Origin: Gordius sp. MW1
Lineage: Eukaryota; Nematomorpha; Gordioida; Gordea; Gordiidae
Length of the DNA stretch: 64,000 nucleotides
Direction: 5' to 3'
Assembly: GCA_964036665.1 (NCBI GenBank)
Contig: OZ038526.1
Location: 1,488,001 to 1,552,000, forward strand
Shown here: positions 1-11,778 of the stretch, piece after piece
Layout of the letters: each line of letters starts with the position of its first letter
Position numbering within the stretch: position 1 is the stretch's first letter
Translations under genes and position numbers: made by a program
The notes under the pieces: generated by a model
What the model saw: only the letters and a program-made list of their open reading frames with translations
Told to the model about the DNA's origin: nothing
The model's database searches: none

Positions 1-1376
1 TTGTTTAAGAAAAATAAAATTTAAAGTTCTTATAGAAGAAAAACGATTTTTTGGGGCTATGATTAGCCTTGACAAAATTTTCTATTTTGCACATAAAATT
101 TTTTTGGCTTTATATTTTGGACTAATTTAAATTTTATCTTATAAAGGGATATTTTTTATATAAAAGCCGCCTAATGATTAAATTTTTATTCGCAAAATAA
201 CATGTTGAATTATTAATTGTTCATAAAAATAAATGTCGGGGCTAGTCTGAGAGGGGCTAATAGCCTTTTTTCATTGGGTCTTACAAATGACAAAATTCAA
301 TAAACAAAAATCTTGTTTATAATTCAACTTAGTGTAATTTAGAATAGAAATAGACTATAATTATATTTTAAAAAACGACTAAAAGTTTTTTTAAATTTCA
401 GAATCTGTCTTTTAATTATACTTGAGTCAGATTGTCATCTTGACCCTTATGGATTTTTATCATATAATATACAAGCATATTACATTTAAATTTTCTATGT
501 TTTTTCTAATGTAACAATATTTTATTGTTTTGAGTTAGCATACACTATTAAAAAGTCAAACGTCAGGGTTAATCTATCCCCTGACCTGAACATAGCTATA
601 ACTAACCCCGGGCACTTTTGAAATTTCTAGGATTTTTGATTTTTTTCAATTTATGTAAAAACTATAAGCACTCTTTTCTCAATTTTTTTTCTTATAGTAG
701 AAATAGACTATAAAAATGTATTCCAATAAAAAAATTATAAAAAACTTTATTAGTTTTTTTAAAACGTGATTTAAATTTTTATGGCCATTTAGTCCCCGTC
801 TCCCCTATATATTTTTATAATATATTTCTAAATTTTCGAAATATTTGCCTATAGCCCATTTAACGATATCTGCGTTTTTGTTTATGCTAGTTGCTGAAGG
901 AAAGTTCTAAAGCGCGACTGTCCATGGACGCAATTTTGACCCTCACCTGAATACAAAACAATTTGAAGATGGGGTCGCTCTAGACCCCAAGAGAGAAACT
1001 GACAGCAACATGGAGCTAACGATAGCTACATTTTATTTTCACGACTATTTAATTTTAACGGCCATATTATTCGCGATTAACTTTGATATTTTATATTATA
1101 TATTTTACAAACTTTAGTCTTATAGTCTCTCCGTTATTGTGAAGGCTTTTTTAACGGCAAGGCCAATTGAAGTTATTAACATTCTTCAATTATTGAATTT
1201 TAATAAAGATTATATTTCATACCTGCCGCAATCACTTATTGCTTTTCATCGAGCTGCGCTCAACGTTTTTTAAATTCTCTGAGTCAGGAATTATTTTTAC
1301 TGAAGCTCCCTCCAATCGACAGACAATTGTAGAACAAAAGTTATTGCTACTATTACGTGATAAAATTCTCTGATTG
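1..1376. other. AT-rich intergenic, nothing recognised
   Basis: No open frame with family similarity, no RNA gene and no delimited repeat was seen in this stretch. Confidence 0.5.
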
Positions 1377-1538
1377 CATGGTTGTAGCCAAGGGGAGGGG
1401 GGGGGGGGGTCAGGGAAGGCGGCTGCCCCCCTCTAAACCCAAAAATTTTCAGAAAGTTTTGAAAATTATGGGGAAAAATTTTAAAAATGATTATTTTGCC
1501 CCTCCATAAATCAAACTTGAATGCTGGCTACCCCCATG
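1377..1538. mobile_element. CATGGGCG-type MITE copy (diverged)
   Basis: A copy of the commonest short element in the window. The left end reads like GCATGGTTGTAGCCAAGG followed by a G run, and the right end reads CTGGCTACCCCCATG. It is about 160 bp and roughly palindromic, with no coding capacity. Confidence 0.7.
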
Positions 1539-2598
1539 TCTAATTTACTAGCTTTTAAACATCTGATCTCTTTTTTGTATGCCCGCCTGCCCATTAGCTG
1601 ATTTATCGTTTATTGCTGAATAATCTATTTTCTTACTAAAGGAAAATAATTTCTATTTTTATGAGTATCCCACCAAGCTCCTCATTAAGTTTCTCTTTGA
1701 CTTACTTATTTCCAGTTTTTCCAAATTATTAATCCGATATTCCATACACAAATATTCGTAAAATTCGAGATTCCTCGTTCCGAGGTTTTTCTTTAAGTGT
1801 CGGTTATTTCATACAATAGGAAAATTTTTCCAATAATATCCGAGTTATCTTTGCTTTTTATTCATATCCATGTTAAATGTTGTTTTGTAATAAAAACTCG
1901 TTAAATATTAATAAATTTATATCAACATTTGTTAATACATCACAAATATTACCCATAAATTGCATACCAAACCAATTAATAACATTATTGATACTTATCA
2001 ATATGGTAATTTTTCTCTAAGATGTATTTGTTTACTTTAAAGAAACAGATTTTAAAAGAGTCATTATAAACTTAACTTATAATAATGGGAAAAAATTATT
2101 TTTTTTATTTAATCCAAAAATCTCATTAAAACATATTTTGGTCAAAGCTCTATTTAATAACAATAAGTTTTTTACAAAAATTTTCTATAACTATTGTAGA
2201 GTTATAAGTTCCAACAATAATATATTTCACATAGTAATAAAACGGTCCAATTGGCTACAAGCAATAAAGTGAACAAGATTACGTGATTTTTGTTAGATAG
2301 CCATTGGTTAAAATAAAAGTGTTGCAAAGACAAATTTGAAGCGTAAAAAAACGCGTGATTTTTTGTGAATTAACAAGCCACTTTAAATTAACGTGGGATT
2401 TGAAATTTACTCCATTTTTTATCGGTAATAAAAACGAGTTATCTTAATTTCTTACATAGGACAATAGTTATTTTTATATCTGAATACTGAAGCCAAGATT
2501 TACAATTAGTAAATTAACTTTGTATGAATAATCGTATATCAGATGGGTTAAGTTGGTGCATATTTTGAAATTATATTCCATCTTACAAAGCTTGCCTT
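1539..2598. other. AT-rich intergenic, nothing recognised
   Basis: No gene is supported here. From about 2440 onward there is weak similarity to the reverse complement of 4420-4560, so the inverted repeat that follows may start inside this stretch. Confidence 0.4.
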
Positions 2599-2924
2599 CC
2601 TTTGATGTTGTTAATACATTAATATAAATTATAATTTTACAAAATGTTTTGCTCGCTATATTCATGCTTAATTTATCTATTTTTTTTAGAAATCGAGTGT
2701 GACAACTCTAGAGTATAGAGATGATGATGATCATATCAGCTAAAATAATAGGCCTCATGCTTTCGTAAATTGTTTTTCTAAGTCTACTTTTAGATGATGA
2801 CATTTTCCCGTGAATGGCCTATAAACGAACCGAGCATGGGTAAGATTTTTGTTCGAAAAATTAAGGGCCGAACTTGGACGGGCTTTCAGGTTACCAAACG
2901 GGTTTGGGATCAAACAGGCACAAA

Positions 2925-3055
2925 CCAACGGTTTTTGGATCTGTTTCTCTTAGACGCATAAGCAGAATAAAGGTTTTTTGTAAAAGCTCTGCTCTGTTTG
3001 TGTTTAGTCGACTAAAACCTAAGGTCGACCAAACAGAACCCAACCGTTTTTAAAA
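2925..3055. mobile_element. Relic of the GGCTGGG/GTCGACTAAA MITE family
   Basis: The sequence carries TTTAGTCGACTAAAACC, a GGTCGACCAAACAGAACCCA-like stretch and CCGTTTTTA, the same internal and right-end words as the TAGTGTTGTAAAAACGGC MITEs near 20.4, 21.7, 32.9 and 36.7 kb. It is diverged and its ends are not clear. It lies in the left arm/loop of the long inverted repeat. Confidence 0.5.
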
Positions 3056-3148
3056 TTATACCCTTAAGTTTAAATTATTTGACCTTTGCCGAAGATGTTC
3101 TTTTATTTTGATGCTTTTTAAATGCAAAATTTTTGCCAATATCAGAAC

Positions 3149-3629
3149 TAGTGTTGTGAAGGGCGCCCTAGAAGGCGTCTCCTACGGTCTGTTGAGGTGG
3201 TCTTTTAGTCAGTCCCCTTTTCTTGGGAATACATTCAGTGTGGGTGTGTTACAAACCGACCACTTATTCTTTCACAGAGACCCTGATGGACCATTAGATA
3301 TATGCTTAGGGGGTGTTAGCTAGTTGTTATTGTCATAAAGTAAATAGTACAAAGTACCCCCTCCCCCTCATGCCTTACTTGTTTCATCAATGCGATGTTA
3401 ATGTAACTAAAAAATATGGCATATGTGGCGGTTTTATAGAAACAAGAGCGCTCGTCCCATAGTAATTTCATCTACAATTTAAGACCATTGGGGAGGGAAT
3501 TAGTAAAAAAAGGGACCTTACACTAGGGAAGCGCGTCTTACGATGGACCTTTATAATGGTATAGGAACTTCAGTCTGTTTACTCCATTTAAAGCGCTGGT
3601 CTAAAATGACGCGCTTTAACACATCACTA
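3149..3629. mobile_element. Non-autonomous hAT element, 481 bp
   Basis: The left end is TAGTGTTGTGAAGGGCGCC, and the right end, read inverted, is TAGTGATGTGTTAAAGCGC. The flanks are ATCAGAAC (3141-3148) and ATTAGAAC (3630-3637), an 8-bp target duplication with one mismatch. TAGTG ends with an 8-bp duplication are typical of the hAT superfamily. The interior has no transposase. It sits in the loop of the long inverted repeat, so it inserted after that element. Confidence 0.8.
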
Positions 3630-4575
3630 ATTAGAACATCATTTATTCCATATGTTGAAAATGGTCAAAAATAAACATGTTAAGAAATCATCAGTCTCCA
3701 ACTGGTTTTTATTTCTTGCAACAATGGCCCGTCGTTTCACTTATTAATAGCATTTTATTGCTTAAAACCATTTATGTCATATATAATTGGAAACTCTATG
3801 CCGAATTTATTTTATCTCACCTCCCATGCTTAGTTAATTTTCAACCTTATTAAAAATTAAAACTTTCTGGTCCACTTCTTTAAGAATAAGTTATATGCAA
3901 AGTGAGGGAAAATAACAATTGTTAAAATCACTATTGAAGAAATGAAATAATCATAAAATTGGGAAAAATTATGAAAAATACATCATATCTTAAACATTAA
4001 GATGCGAAAATAACATCATTATTTTAATAATTATGCTGGCCGAAACTGGGCCTAGTTATAGCAAGAGCCGGCCCAAACCCGTTTTGTTACCTAAAAGCCA
4101 GTCCAAACTTGGTCCCTAATTTTTGTAACAAAAATCTTAGACATGCCGCACGTTTATAGGCGACTTATGGATTTTTATAATTTTAGCTTGCCGAATATTT
4201 GTTTGAAATTGGCTATGTCATGCTCACCTAAAAGTAGACTTAAAATAAATTTACCAAAGCATGAGGCCTATTATTTTTAGTTAGATATGTTTATCATTTT
4301 CAACCTCTACTATAGAATTCCCACTCGGTTTCTAAAAAAAGAGCTTTTATTAAGTTTTAAAGTGATTATGCGGGAATTAAGCGAGACAAACGTTTTGGAA
4401 CATTATTATTATCAGATTAATGTTTTTACAACCTACGATTTTATTAGTTAAAAAGACATATTTTGTGAATATTATCATTTATTAATAGTTTAAAAACATT
4501 CAGATATTGCAAGTGAATTATTTGTACAAACATAATTTTTTTTTGGAGATTATTAATATGCTTCTATAGTATTAT

Positions 4576-4715
4576 CATGGGCGTAGCCAGGTTTTGGATT
4601 GTGGGGGGGGGCGAAACGTTCAAAAGTTCAATTAGGGGGGGGGGACATAATTTTTAATTTTTTTTCGCCATTTAGGGGGGGGGGGCGGCCACCCCTCCTC
4701 CTGGATACGCCCATG
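4576..4715. mobile_element. CATGGGCG-type MITE copy with perfect 8-bp TSD
   Basis: Starts CATGGGCGTAGCCAGG and ends GGATACGCCCATG. The flanks AGTATTAT at 4568-4575 and 4716-4723 are identical, giving a perfect 8-bp target duplication. The interior has two G runs and an A/T-rich centre. This copy fixes the family ends and supports hAT-type mobilisation. Confidence 0.9.
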
Positions 4716-4723
4716 AGTATTAT

Positions 4724-6068
4724 TCACTCGTAATTTCTAAAAATAAGCTTGTTAAAAGAAAAGGATCTTTAAAGTGTTATTATCAAATGTTTAAATCATT
4801 TCATTCAATTGACAAATTAGGTATATTGTTATATTATTTCATTTAAATTCTTATAATTAGTATGAGTACCAATATAAATATCATTTTAAACTAAAGCGAG
4901 ACTTAATCGCGCGAATGAAGAAAATATTAGCCGTTAATAAAAAGTAAAATTCCCAGTGAATTGTTTCTGGGCAACACAGATTCATAAAAGTGTTCGCGTG
5001 CGGAATTTTTTTAATCTACGTTTCTCGCCATCTGCTTTCTTTGTAAAATGATGTAAACCGAAAAGTACTAGACATGGAGGTACCATAAGAAAGGGAGAGG
5101 ACTACCTCGTGTCACGTGGAAAAGGCAAGTCGATAAAGTAATGTAAACAAAAGAGATTAGTCAAAACATGGCACTTACCCGGTCAGGATGGAAGAAACTC
5201 ATTAAAACAAACCCCACGACTGTGGGACCAAATAACTGATAAGAAGCTACTAAATTTTATTCATAGTTATTTAATTAAAAGCTATAGTTAGCAGAGAACA
5301 AAAAGCCTGGCCCGGCCCACGGGCCATGGCCATGATCCCTTTTAAAAGTTATAAGGCAGGCAATAATCTAAAATTGACGTTTTAACATAATTACATAATT
5401 CGTTAAATTTTCTTCCAGCTTTGGTAATTCATCGTCGAGGGTCGAACTGAGCAACTGTCGTAAAACTAGACTTTTGGGCGGGTCCGGGCGGGCATTATAA
5501 AATTCGGGCTTAATTATATTTTAAATAAAGTGTATAATTTTGTTTTAATGTATTGTTTTGTCACTTTTTGATTGTATAATACTTAATAATCATAAGTATT
5601 ATCAAAAAAAAATTATGAATTTAAATTTTAAAAAGTATATGACAAAATTAATGGTATAAAATTAAAAAAAAATTAATTTCGGGTCGGGCAGTTCGGGTTC
5701 GGGCAGATCTAATGATTCGGGCATGGCCAGGCGCACAGTTTAAAATTATTAGGCCGGGTTCGGGCATTATTTAAACAAATCCAACCTCTGGTTCAGATCT
5801 TTTATAAAGAATACGATAACATTATTATGCTTTAACATCATTATAACAAACAGGTACAATTTTATTTATCTTAATTTATGGGAAGTAATTTTGTTAAACG
5901 AACTTTCATGCTAAATTTAGAGGCACTCTAAAAGGTAGCGGGATATGAATGTTTGTATTGCCTCAGAGGTTTAAAAACAATTCGGATTTAAAGATAACTG
6001 CTCTAAAAAACTTCATCATGATAGGTGAAAAATTAAGATTTATTAAACCAAAAAAATAAAAATGCCGC
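4724..6068. other. Intergenic with fragments of a CCGGGC-rich repeat
   Basis: At about 5300-5335 there is a GGCCCGGCCCACGGGCC-like palindrome. At 5470-5510 and 5675-5780 there are runs of CGGGCGGG, TCGGGCAG and GGGTTCGGGC. These resemble the subterminal repeats of the AGAGACCTGCA hAT family found near 17, 39-40 and 50 kb. Ends could not be set and no gene is supported. Confidence 0.4.
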
Positions 6069-6141
6069 CGACTCTGGTGGGACTCGAACCCACAATCTCC
6101 TGCTCCGGAGGCAGACGCCTTATCCATTAGGCCACAGAGCC
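6069..6141 (-). tRNA. tRNA-Arg (anticodon CCG)
   Basis: The minus strand reads GGCTCTGTGGCCTAATGG at its 5' end and folds as a standard 73-nt cloverleaf with discriminator G. The acceptor stem GGCTCTG pairs with CAGAGTC with one G-T wobble. The D arm is GGCCTAATGGATAAGGC, the anticodon loop is CTCCGGA giving CCG, and the T arm contains GGGTTCGAGTCCC. There is no intron and no encoded CCA. It decodes the arginine codon CGG. It stands alone; no other tRNA lies nearby. Promoter boxes A and B are internal, as expected for RNA polymerase III. Confidence 0.97.
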
Positions 6142-6661
6142 AGAAAAATTTTCCGATTTTTGCATATATAAATGTATAAATATACTTAGCATATGTACCA
6201 AAATTTAGGCTATAAAGCGTAATTATACCTTAAAACATTTTTTAGTATTCTGAATATACTAGATTTTTTCGAGGGAGACGCATGTATGATATTAAAAGTG
6301 CAATAAATAGATATTACTTAACTATATATTTAACATATACTTGTTATACACACGGTTGATTATCTGACTAAACATTATTTACAATTAAGTCTTTCAGGCT
6401 CATTATAAAGAGAAAATTTTTTTAAGGTGTCATGTTTATATCCATTAAAGTAGGTTTTAAAGCAATTACATCAGGCTTTAATTAATATAGAGCTGAACCA
6501 TAAAATGTCTGGCTTTAAGTATCTTAAGAATTATTGTTGCAAATGCAAGTTTGTTAGAAGTGTAATTATTGATAAGTTCATAGGTATACATTTATTTTTT
6601 ACATGTTTTTTTATTGATTACAGTGGAGGAAGATTTTAAATGACATTTAAACCTTAGCATA
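6142..6661. other. AT-rich intergenic between tRNA and small ORF
   Basis: Apart from a possible splice acceptor (TTGATTACAG, ending at 6623) just before the small ORF, nothing is recognised. Confidence 0.4.
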
Positions 6662-6937
6662 ATGTCAACCTCATCATCATCTTCTCTAACTACTTCATGT
6701 GATACAACCTTTATTAGCAGTGATTCATCTACATTATCATATGATGGGCCCTCCAACTTAGAAAATAGTCATAATGACACTTCACTATCCTTCTCCCAGA
6801 TTTTTACAGCTAGACGTAAAGCAAGGGCCTGCAGTGTACCACACATATTGCCATCTGTTAATAATTTTGAGACAAGCCCTATATCTCTTCATCTGACGGA
6901 TGACCCACCTAAAATTCTTGAAAACTCATCCAAGTAA
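6662..6937 (+). CDS. Hypothetical Ser-rich small protein, 91 aa
   Basis: An ATG-started open frame of 91 codons in a very AT-rich region. The first 30 residues are mostly Ser and Thr. A basic patch (ARRKARAC, about residues 50-57) is followed by SVPHILPSV, and the tail is PPKILENSSK. No signal peptide, membrane segment or known domain is visible. A polypyrimidine-poor but usable acceptor lies at 6623, a short upstream ATG frame at 6639 ends before this ATG, and AATAAA follows at 7006-7011. So it could be the last exon of a gene or a single-exon gene. The low-complexity start makes chance opening possible. I do not recognise it. Confidence 0.35.
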   Translation: MSTSSSSSLTTSCDTTFISSDSSTLSYDGPSNLENSHNDTSLSFSQIFTARRKARACSVPHILPSVNNFETSPISLHLTDDPPKILENSSK

Positions 6938-7011
6938 TCAAAATAGCAACAACATTTTATTTAATTTTAGTACATGTTTCAATGATGCATCATAAAACTT
7001 TTGATAATAAA

Positions 7012-7666
7012 ATTAGGAATTTATAGCAAAATTAATTATATTTATTATAGTTAATTATTTAATAGATCATAGGTAGTACTAGTACTCTCAGGAGCATCCT
7101 TCTTAAGATGCATATTTTGAAATATAATTTATTATTTTTGTAAACCCTGCTATGGCACATGTGTACTCAGTTAGGACATGATACTTTTTTATAAGCTCCC
7201 AATAATCAATGGAATCATATTGAAAGTCATTATTGAAATTAAATATCTATACATCTGTTATGAAATTAATCTTTCAAATATTGAAGTATCAAAAATGTCA
7301 ATTCATCAATGGTTTTTTTTAATTATTTAGGATAAGAATAATTTGAAATTTTTTTTATAAATTTAGAATATTCATCCCATTTTCAATTTTTCAAGAATGT
7401 TTAGGTATATTAATTTTTTGATTTCCATTGCATATTTTTATGAAATTTATCTAAAACCAATCATTTAATAGTGCTAAATTAGAGATAATAGTTTTTTAAT
7501 ATGCATGTAAAATTTTTATGAAACAGGAGTTGTTTAGAAATTTCAAATATTTATATCAAATCAAAAGTTGAATTTTGCAATATTATATCTAACACATGCT
7601 TTGATCCTAGATTAATAATTTCATAATTTTTAATTTTATTTTTGAATTCACAACTGTGTCCCCAAT
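7012..7666. other. AT-rich intergenic, nothing recognised
   Basis: No feature is supported between the small ORF and the TTAA that opens the next transposon. Confidence 0.4.
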
Positions 7667-10600
7667 TTAACCCCCAAGATTAATTATGAAAATCTTCCTT
7701 CGCAGACTTATGGGGCAGACCCCATTCTTAAAATGATTACTTCACCTATATAGGAACACTTCCCAAATTTTAAATATTAATTTATTAAAGCCTCTTATAG
7801 GTTTTTGAGAAAAAAATTATTTGATTTTTAAATAGTAATTATAAAATTATAGGCAATTTACTTAACACAAAGAATATTAATAATAATTAAAAAGCTATTT
7901 TTTTTGTCAGGAACACCATACGGCTTATAAAATTTTAATAGGCAAATATTTTCTTTTTAAACGAAGGTTTAAAAAAATATAAAAAGCATGCATTTACAAT
8001 AAAATAATTTTAAAGCAAAAAATTGAAGGATCTAAAAAATGGTCATTTTTTAGGCTTGTTACTAACTTTAAGGACCCTCTAACTGAAAGTATGCATATTA
8101 TTCGAGGCTATATGTAAAAAAAAGTTTTTGCCACTTTTAAGTTCCCGGGGAAATGTGAAGGACTGGGGGCTGACGGGGAAATTGTTGTGTCCTCTAACAT
8201 TTAACGAGAGGTGTGCTGTGGGCTGATGGTGGGTTTTATCCTTTATTATACTTTGCACCTTTAATCACTTTTTCATATATCTTTAAACTACTTTGTTCAA
8301 TCAAAATTATTTATTATATGATCACTAGTGATGCGGAAAAACCGAGAAAAATCTCGGTCTCGTCTCGTCTCGTCTCGAAAAACCGAGACGAGACGAGACG
8401 AGAATTTGAAAAATGAAGTCGAGATCGAGACGAGAATTTTGATGTCGAGACGAGACGATACGAGATTTTCCCGGAGAGATCTCGACTTTTTATTGATCGT
8501 TAGATTTTAGTAAATTATTGTGTATTTTATTTGCATGATTTACATTTAAGGTATTAAGTGTAGATCAATATGTATGTAATATATTTGATATTTAAAAAAT
8601 TTCTAAGTGTAACAAATATTATATATTTTTGCAAAAAATTTAAAATTTGGCAATCATTTACCTAAGTATGGTAGACCCTTAGAGTATGTGAATAATTTTA
8701 TAATATATTTATCACATTTTTATTCATAGCATTATTAAATATTACAAAATGTTAGGCTTAGAATGAGTTCTAAAGGAATAGTGAATACTACTAAAGCATA
8801 TTTGAATTTCGCAATTACTCATCCTGCATGATGCGGTAATTTTAAATAGGTCGTCATCAGTTTGAATAATTAAACAAGTTAAGCTAAGGTGGCTCGAAAT
8901 TTTTGAGCACCCGCCTAACGATTTGAAAAGTACAATAAAGTAATTAATGACACCGTAGTAAATTAAATCTTAAATTATGAGTTTTCTAGAAGTTTTTATT
9001 CTTCAACTAATAGTATACCTGCCAAATTTTTGAACCTTAATAAGACATTATGTGAATACATAGTTTTGTCATATGCATTACTTTTCACATATATGCTGGG
9101 TGGGCAGGTGCACATAAACTTACTATAATTTCTATAATTGTGCAATATAAAACAAATACACGAACCTATACTGTACAAGATAAATTACTATTTAATGGCA
9201 AAGTTAGTTAGATTGGAAGGTAATTAATTAGAATACAAATTTGACTATAATAATTTTTGTCGTAAAATTAAATATGTGCACTTTGATTTAAAGAAGGATC
9301 TCTATTTGCTCAATTATGCAATTAAGTCAACTATAAGCGAACTTATAATTTTCTATGTCTATTTTAGTTAACAAACCCAATTAATTTGATAAAAAAGATA
9401 TAATTTGCTAGAACAATAAAATTTAATTTTCTATACTTTAAATTTATTTAGAATTTTTTTAGTCTGCACTTTCCATGGAAAATGTTATATATATATATAA
9501 CATTGTTAATTTATAGCAAAAATATTTGTATAATAGATATAATAATATTATAAGATGGCTAAATGAGTAATAAAACCAATTTTAGAGGGTCATTTTGGCA
9601 CCAAATAAATAAAATACCGTTTCTAGCAATTTATGACCACTTCAAGATGGCCGCCCAACTTTCTCTTTTATTTAATTTGGTTAATAGGTAGTATAAAACA
9701 TTTGTCTCAAATTTGAAACGGTTTGAGAGAGTTCAACAGTAGTTATGCCATATTGGCCATTTCGGCCATTATGAGATGACCAATCGACAAAAAAATTTTT
9801 TTGGATTTTTTCCCTATGGAGATAGGTCTTACCTATTACTACAACAAGATTCTATGATTTGGGGGCCAATAATTTATGAATTTTATTTAATATAGCGTCA
9901 CAACCCGATTTTTTGAATGGCCGATTTTCGACCTTTGAGAGCACACAACTCGAAAAGTAGTGGCCCAAATGAGCTAAAATTTTCGAAAATTAATAATTTT
10001 ACTAGTTTTAACATTTCCACCAAATTTTATAAAATTCTGAGGGGGTCGGCCGAAAAACGCCTTTTTATGATCGATTTGACATGGAATGTCCCTATATGAA
10101 TTAATTCATATAGATAATATTGTTAATGAGATGTCGTATAATCTTTAAAAAGTTTGTGTATTAAAGCTTTTCAAAAAATATAAAATTCCATTAGGATTTT
10201 TTAACATATATTTAATATTTTTAATAAAATAGGAGAAATTTTTATTTCGTATATATTTATTTTAAAAAGTCGAGACGAGACGAGAATTCTCGTCGAGACG
10301 AGACGAGAATTCTCGTCGAGACGAGACGAGATCGAGATTTTTATAATCGCTCCCGAGACGAGACGAGATTTTGTTCTCGAGACCGAGACGAGACGAGATC
10401 GAAACACTAATGATCACTCCAGGATTCACTCCAAATAATTATAATACAATCCCGAACAATGTATATATCTTAAAGTACGCGGAATTAATTGATAACGCGG
10501 GGATATAACTTCTAGCGATAAAAAGGGGGGAAACTGGTTCTCAAGTGGGAAACTTTCTAGTTCTGGATCGTTTGGGGGGAAAATATGGAGACACGTTCGA

Positions 10601-11494
10601 AAACCAACGTTCTGGGGAGTATCGATTTTCATGGGGCTTTTATAGGTTCGATTTTTCTGGCTTGTGTTTTTATCCTTGAAACTTCTTAACATTTTCAACC
10701 ATTTTTCCGTGCCAACTTTTGATGGATGGCCCTTCACTTCCCAGGATCTTGGAATCTTCGGCTGACAGTTTTAGGTCTCCGCAACGTTTCTTGGGCCAAT
10801 CCGTTATTTACTACCCGGTTCTGTTGTATCCTTGCTTTTCCCTGCTACTTCTTTCGGGCCAAGTCGTGATTTATAGGCTTGTTTTGCTGTATCCTTGCTC
10901 TATTTCTCTATCAACCCAATCTTCGATAACCTTCCTCCGTCCTTAGCTCGCTTTTCGAAGCCAATTAACGATCTAGCTAGAGCCTACCCTTCCTAATATG
11001 GAGTGGTTCCATTTTTTAGAGTTTCTCATGGATACATGACAGCCACCACAAGAGAATAAATTTTGAGGCCATTTTGTTAGGTTTGTTTGAAATAATTATA
11101 TTGCCTATAGGTTTGATAGAAGCAATCAACAACTTATTACAAAAATTACTAAAAATAGCCCCAAAAAAGTTTAAATAACTATTAAAATAAAAAAATAGAG
11201 TATCATTAATAATTTTAAACCTGCTTAAATTACTTTTTAAAGAAAAATTTTTTTGTTTGAAAATGATTACGGAAAACTTTCATATTTGACTTAGGGGGTA
11301 TACAGTACCCCAAACGCTTATATCTTTAAAAATATTGGGGCAGAACCCATAAAATTCTGCAGGAAATATAGCTTTTGCCAACTTATTAAAATATTCAAAA
11401 AAATCAAAGTTATAAATCTAAAACTCAAGTAATATTATATCAAAACTTTTATAGGGTTTCTCACATCCCATAATTACTCTCGCTCGAGGGTTAA
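7667..11494 (-). mobile_element. piggyBac-like element, split by a hAT insertion
   Basis: It opens with TTAACCCCCAAGA and CTTATGGGGCAGACCCC and closes with CCCATAATTACTCTCGCTCG then GGGTTAA; read inverted, the right end is TTAACCCTCGAGCGAGAG with TTATGGGATG. TTAA at both outer edges plus a GGGG(T/C)..ACCCC subterminal palindrome is piggyBac-like. A second, shorter copy at 54.46-55.04 kb matches its left interior (7960-8130) and its whole right part (11060-11490). Removing the hAT insertion leaves about 1.7 kb. On the minus strand between about 10.50 and 10.75 kb, one frame reads SWHGKMVENV and later PPKRSRTRKFP, faintly like the N-terminal W...RTR region of piggyBac transposases; several stops show decay. 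Boundaries are good; the superfamily call is inference. Confidence 0.65.
8326..10409. mobile_element. Non-autonomous hAT element with TCTCG-repeat ends, 2.08 kb
   Basis: The flanks ATGATCAC at 8318-8325 and 10410-10417 are identical. The left end is TAGTGATGCGG and the right end, inverted, is TAGTGTTTCGATCTCG. Each end carries 100-150 bp built of (TCTCG/CGAGA) units, in many direct and inverted copies, including CTCGTCTCGTCTCG near 8360 and CGAGACGAGACGAG near 10270 and 10320. The central 1.7 kb is AT-rich with no transposase frame. It interrupts a piggyBac-like element and so is younger. The perfect duplication also suggests a recent insertion. Confidence 0.9.
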
Positions 11495-11622
11495 GAGAAA
11501 TTTAGACGCTGCACATAAGTCGAAATTTATGAGATAGGTTCGCTTTAAAATGACTGTGTTAATTAGTAAGAATAATATTTAGCCGTTTGCTTCCGAGGCA
11601 TCAGACCTTTTTCCTATCCTAA

Positions 11623-11778
11623 CATGGGCGTAGCCGAGAGGGGGCAGGAAGGGGGGCTGCCCCCGCTGCCCTTCTCTAAATTCAAAATTATAGCTAAAAT
11701 TTAAAAAAAAGATCATTTTGCCCCTTCCTAACTTATTATTGCCCCCCCCCCATAATTCCAATTGTGGCTACGCACATG
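11623..11778. mobile_element. CATGGGCG-type MITE copy
   Basis: Starts CATGGGCGTAGCCGAG, has a GGGGGCAGG run, the internal word GATCATTTTGCCCC and a C run, and ends TGTGGCTACGCACATG. It is about 155 bp. It lies between the piggyBac-like element and the FAM122 gene. Confidence 0.8.

Larger units (their letters stand above)
2599..4420. repeat. Long inverted repeat (fold-back type element), about 1.8 kb
   Basis: The arm at about 2599-3000 is matched, with mismatches and small gaps, by the reverse complement of about 4040-4420. Paired landmarks include TAATAGGCCTCATGCTTT (left near 2750, right inverted near 4265), AAGTCTACTTTTAG, and CCTATAAACG followed by TAAGATTTTTGTT near 2818 and 4160 inverted. 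The arms surround a loop of about 1 kb that holds a separate small hAT element. Arms of several hundred bases suggest a fold-back or long-TIR DNA transposon. No transposase is seen, and the ends and target duplication are not certain. Weaker pairing may extend the arms to about 2440 and 4560. Confidence 0.7.

Noticed and set aside
3108-3323. 71-codon plus-strand frame
   Set aside because: It lies inside the delimited 481-bp hAT element and crosses its left terminus, so it is not a gene.
9917-10407. Short frames with Lys/Arg/Ser content near 9.9-10.4 kb
   Set aside because: They lie within the non-autonomous hAT element, and the Arg/Ser-rich one is produced by the TCTCG repeat array.
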